Assembly: GCA_002719615.1 (NCBI GenBank)
Contig: PBHZ01000017.1
Coordinates: 22,820-29,863 of the forward strand
Source: Methanobacteriota archaeon
Lineage (GTDB): Archaea; Thermoplasmatota; Poseidoniia; Poseidoniales; Thalassarchaeaceae
Reading direction: 5' to 3'
DNA length: 7,044 nucleotides
Below are positions 6,567 through 7,044 of the stretch, piece by piece. Position numbers and translations under genes: made by a program. Numbering within the stretch: the first letter of the stretch is position 1; each line of letters opens with the position of its first letter. The notes under the pieces were generated by a model. The model had not been told where the DNA came from and did no database searches. It saw only the letters and a program-made list of their open reading frames with translations.

Positions 6567-6592
6567 GCTTATAATTTTTGTATTTATAAAAA
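6567..6592 (-). promoter_or_regulatory. Candidate TATA region for leuS
   Basis: On the minus strand this stretch holds TTTATAAATAC (TTTATAAA at 6583-6590) and, 10 nt further on, AAATTATAAG (TATAAG at 6569-6574). Archaeal TATA boxes sit about 25 nt before the transcription start, so either element would give a leader of roughly 20-35 nt before the leuS ATG. TTTATAAA is a palindrome and could also act rightwards. Which element is used cannot be told from sequence. Confidence 0.35.
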
Positions 6593-6643
6593 AAGGACAA
6601 GATGCTGGGGCGTAAAAAGTCATTCTTACCAAACCAAGCCACA

Positions 6644-6651
6644 TATTATAT
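6644..6651 (+). promoter_or_regulatory. Candidate TATA box for the MBL-fold hydrolase
   Basis: TATTATAT lies about 70 nt before the ATG at 6719. Transcription starting about 25 nt downstream would leave a leader near 45 nt, which would contain the hairpin at 6699-6716. No clear BRE element precedes it, so this is a weak prediction. Confidence 0.25.
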
Positions 6652-6698
6652 CTGATTTGAACTATCCCCCTTTGATTACACCATCACACCTATCTCTG

Positions 6699-6716
6699 AT
6701 AGACGTCTGGGTCTAT
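6699..6716 (+). other. Small leader hairpin next to the hydrolase start codon
   Basis: ATAGAC (6699-6704) and GTCTAT (6711-6716) form a six-base-pair stem with a GTCTGG loop, ending 2 nt before the ATG at 6719. No SD is visible upstream of that ATG. Folded in mRNA, the hairpin would cover the ribosome approach to the start. A stem this short can occur by chance. Confidence 0.3.
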
Positions 6717-6718
6717 TT

Positions 6719-7044
6719 ATGCTAAGAGACGGAGAGTTTGATATCGATATCAGAAGTGATGGTATAGAAGTCTGGGTAACCCAAATGGGAGATTTTATGA
6801 ATATGAATACTGCCATAATTGATAGGACTAATAAAGTAGTTGTAATAATTGACCCATTTGATTCAGAAAGTTGGTTTAATGTACTAAAAGGTGAAGGTTT
6901 ATGCCCAACACATTTGCTATATACACATACTCACAGAGACCATACTTGGGGATACGAAAAAATGGTACAATTAGTACCCAATATCGAAGTTTTTGGACAT
7001 GAAGATGCTGATATGAATGATTATGTTCATGGTGAATTATTTGG
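6719..7044 (+). CDS. Metallo-beta-lactamase-fold hydrolase, 3' truncated
   Basis: This is the N-terminal 108 residues of a zinc hydrolase of the metallo-beta-lactamase (MBL) superfamily, nearest in style to glyoxalase II-like proteins. The frame has no stop before the window end. The product begins MLRDGEFDIDIRSDG and shows the superfamily layout. First come the strands NTAIID (30-35) and VVVIIDPFD (40-48). The metal-binding motif YTHTHRDHTWGY (68-79) follows, with His70, His72, Asp74 and His75 as ligands. Then comes an IEVFGHEDAD segment (89-98), where a neighbouring strand and helix are usual. The later metal ligands lie outside the window, so the subclass (glyoxalase II, persulfide dioxygenase or another hydrolase) cannot be fixed. 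ATG 6719 is the only ATG before the conserved first strand, although the frame is open back to 6656; no SD is seen. It is divergent from leuS, with about 190 nt between the start codons. Confidence 0.87.
   Translation, partial: MLRDGEFDIDIRSDGIEVWVTQMGDFMNMNTAIIDRTNKVVVIIDPFDSESWFNVLKGEGLCPTHLLYTHTHRDHTWGYEKMVQLVPNIEVFGHEDADMNDYVHGELF

Noticed and set aside
6653..6668. T-loop-like GTTCAAATC on the minus strand, hinting at a tRNA gene
   Set aside because: The flanking bases do not form a T stem, and no acceptor stem, D arm or anticodon arm can be placed around it.
6657..6725. Short plus-strand frame ending ...LIDVWVYLC before a TAA that overlaps the hydrolase start, a possible leader peptide
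   Set aside because: It could only start at TTG, has no SD, and its likeness to the later IEVWV comes from the short nucleotide repeat alone.
6740..6751. Perfect 12-base palindrome GATATCGATATC in the hydrolase coding region
   Set aside because: A 12-base palindrome is expected about once or twice by chance in a window of this size, and it simply encodes Asp-Ile-Asp-Ile.

Overview
The window is AT-rich (roughly one third G+C by eye) and reads as a chromosomal segment from an archaeon. Three things point that way: an S4-S11-RNA polymerase subunit D gene order, an Rpo3-type D subunit, and a pantoate kinase, which belongs to the archaeal route to coenzyme A. Start sites carry Shine-Dalgarno (SD) sequences, and the leucyl-tRNA synthetase is of bacterial type. 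Together these fit an uncultured euryarchaeon, perhaps a marine group II/III (Thermoplasmatota) lineage. That placement is inference from protein style and base composition; no taxonomic marker was aligned.

Left part, plus strand (1-2547): the 3' end of rps4 overlaps rps11 by ATGA. After 9 nt comes rpoD (Rpo3), which starts at GTG behind a very good SD. After a further 40 nt comes a GHMP-family pantoate kinase. The usual archaeal successors of rpoD (L18e, L13, S9) are absent here, so the ribosomal cluster ends or is interrupted after rpoD.

Middle and right, minus strand (2542-6527): leuS encodes a bacterial-type LeuRS whose C-terminal region looks archaeal. It is followed after about 38 nt by a gene I read as an archaeal relative of the eukaryotic nuclease CDIN1 (C15orf41), with a PD-(D/E)XK fold and a TPD motif. 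That gene runs tail-to-tail into the pantoate kinase gene, and the two stop codons are adjacent. No classical terminator separates them; there are only short T tracts.

Right edge (6528-7044): a divergent intergenic region of about 190 nt holds TATA-like elements and a small leader hairpin. It leads into the 5' part of a metallo-beta-lactamase-fold hydrolase gene that is cut by the window end.

Most genes are core information processing (ribosome, transcription, tRNA charging) plus CoA synthesis. I see no mobile element, CRISPR array, tRNA or rRNA gene. The two items most worth follow-up are the CDIN1-like nuclease and the mosaic LeuRS with its extra zinc ribbon.
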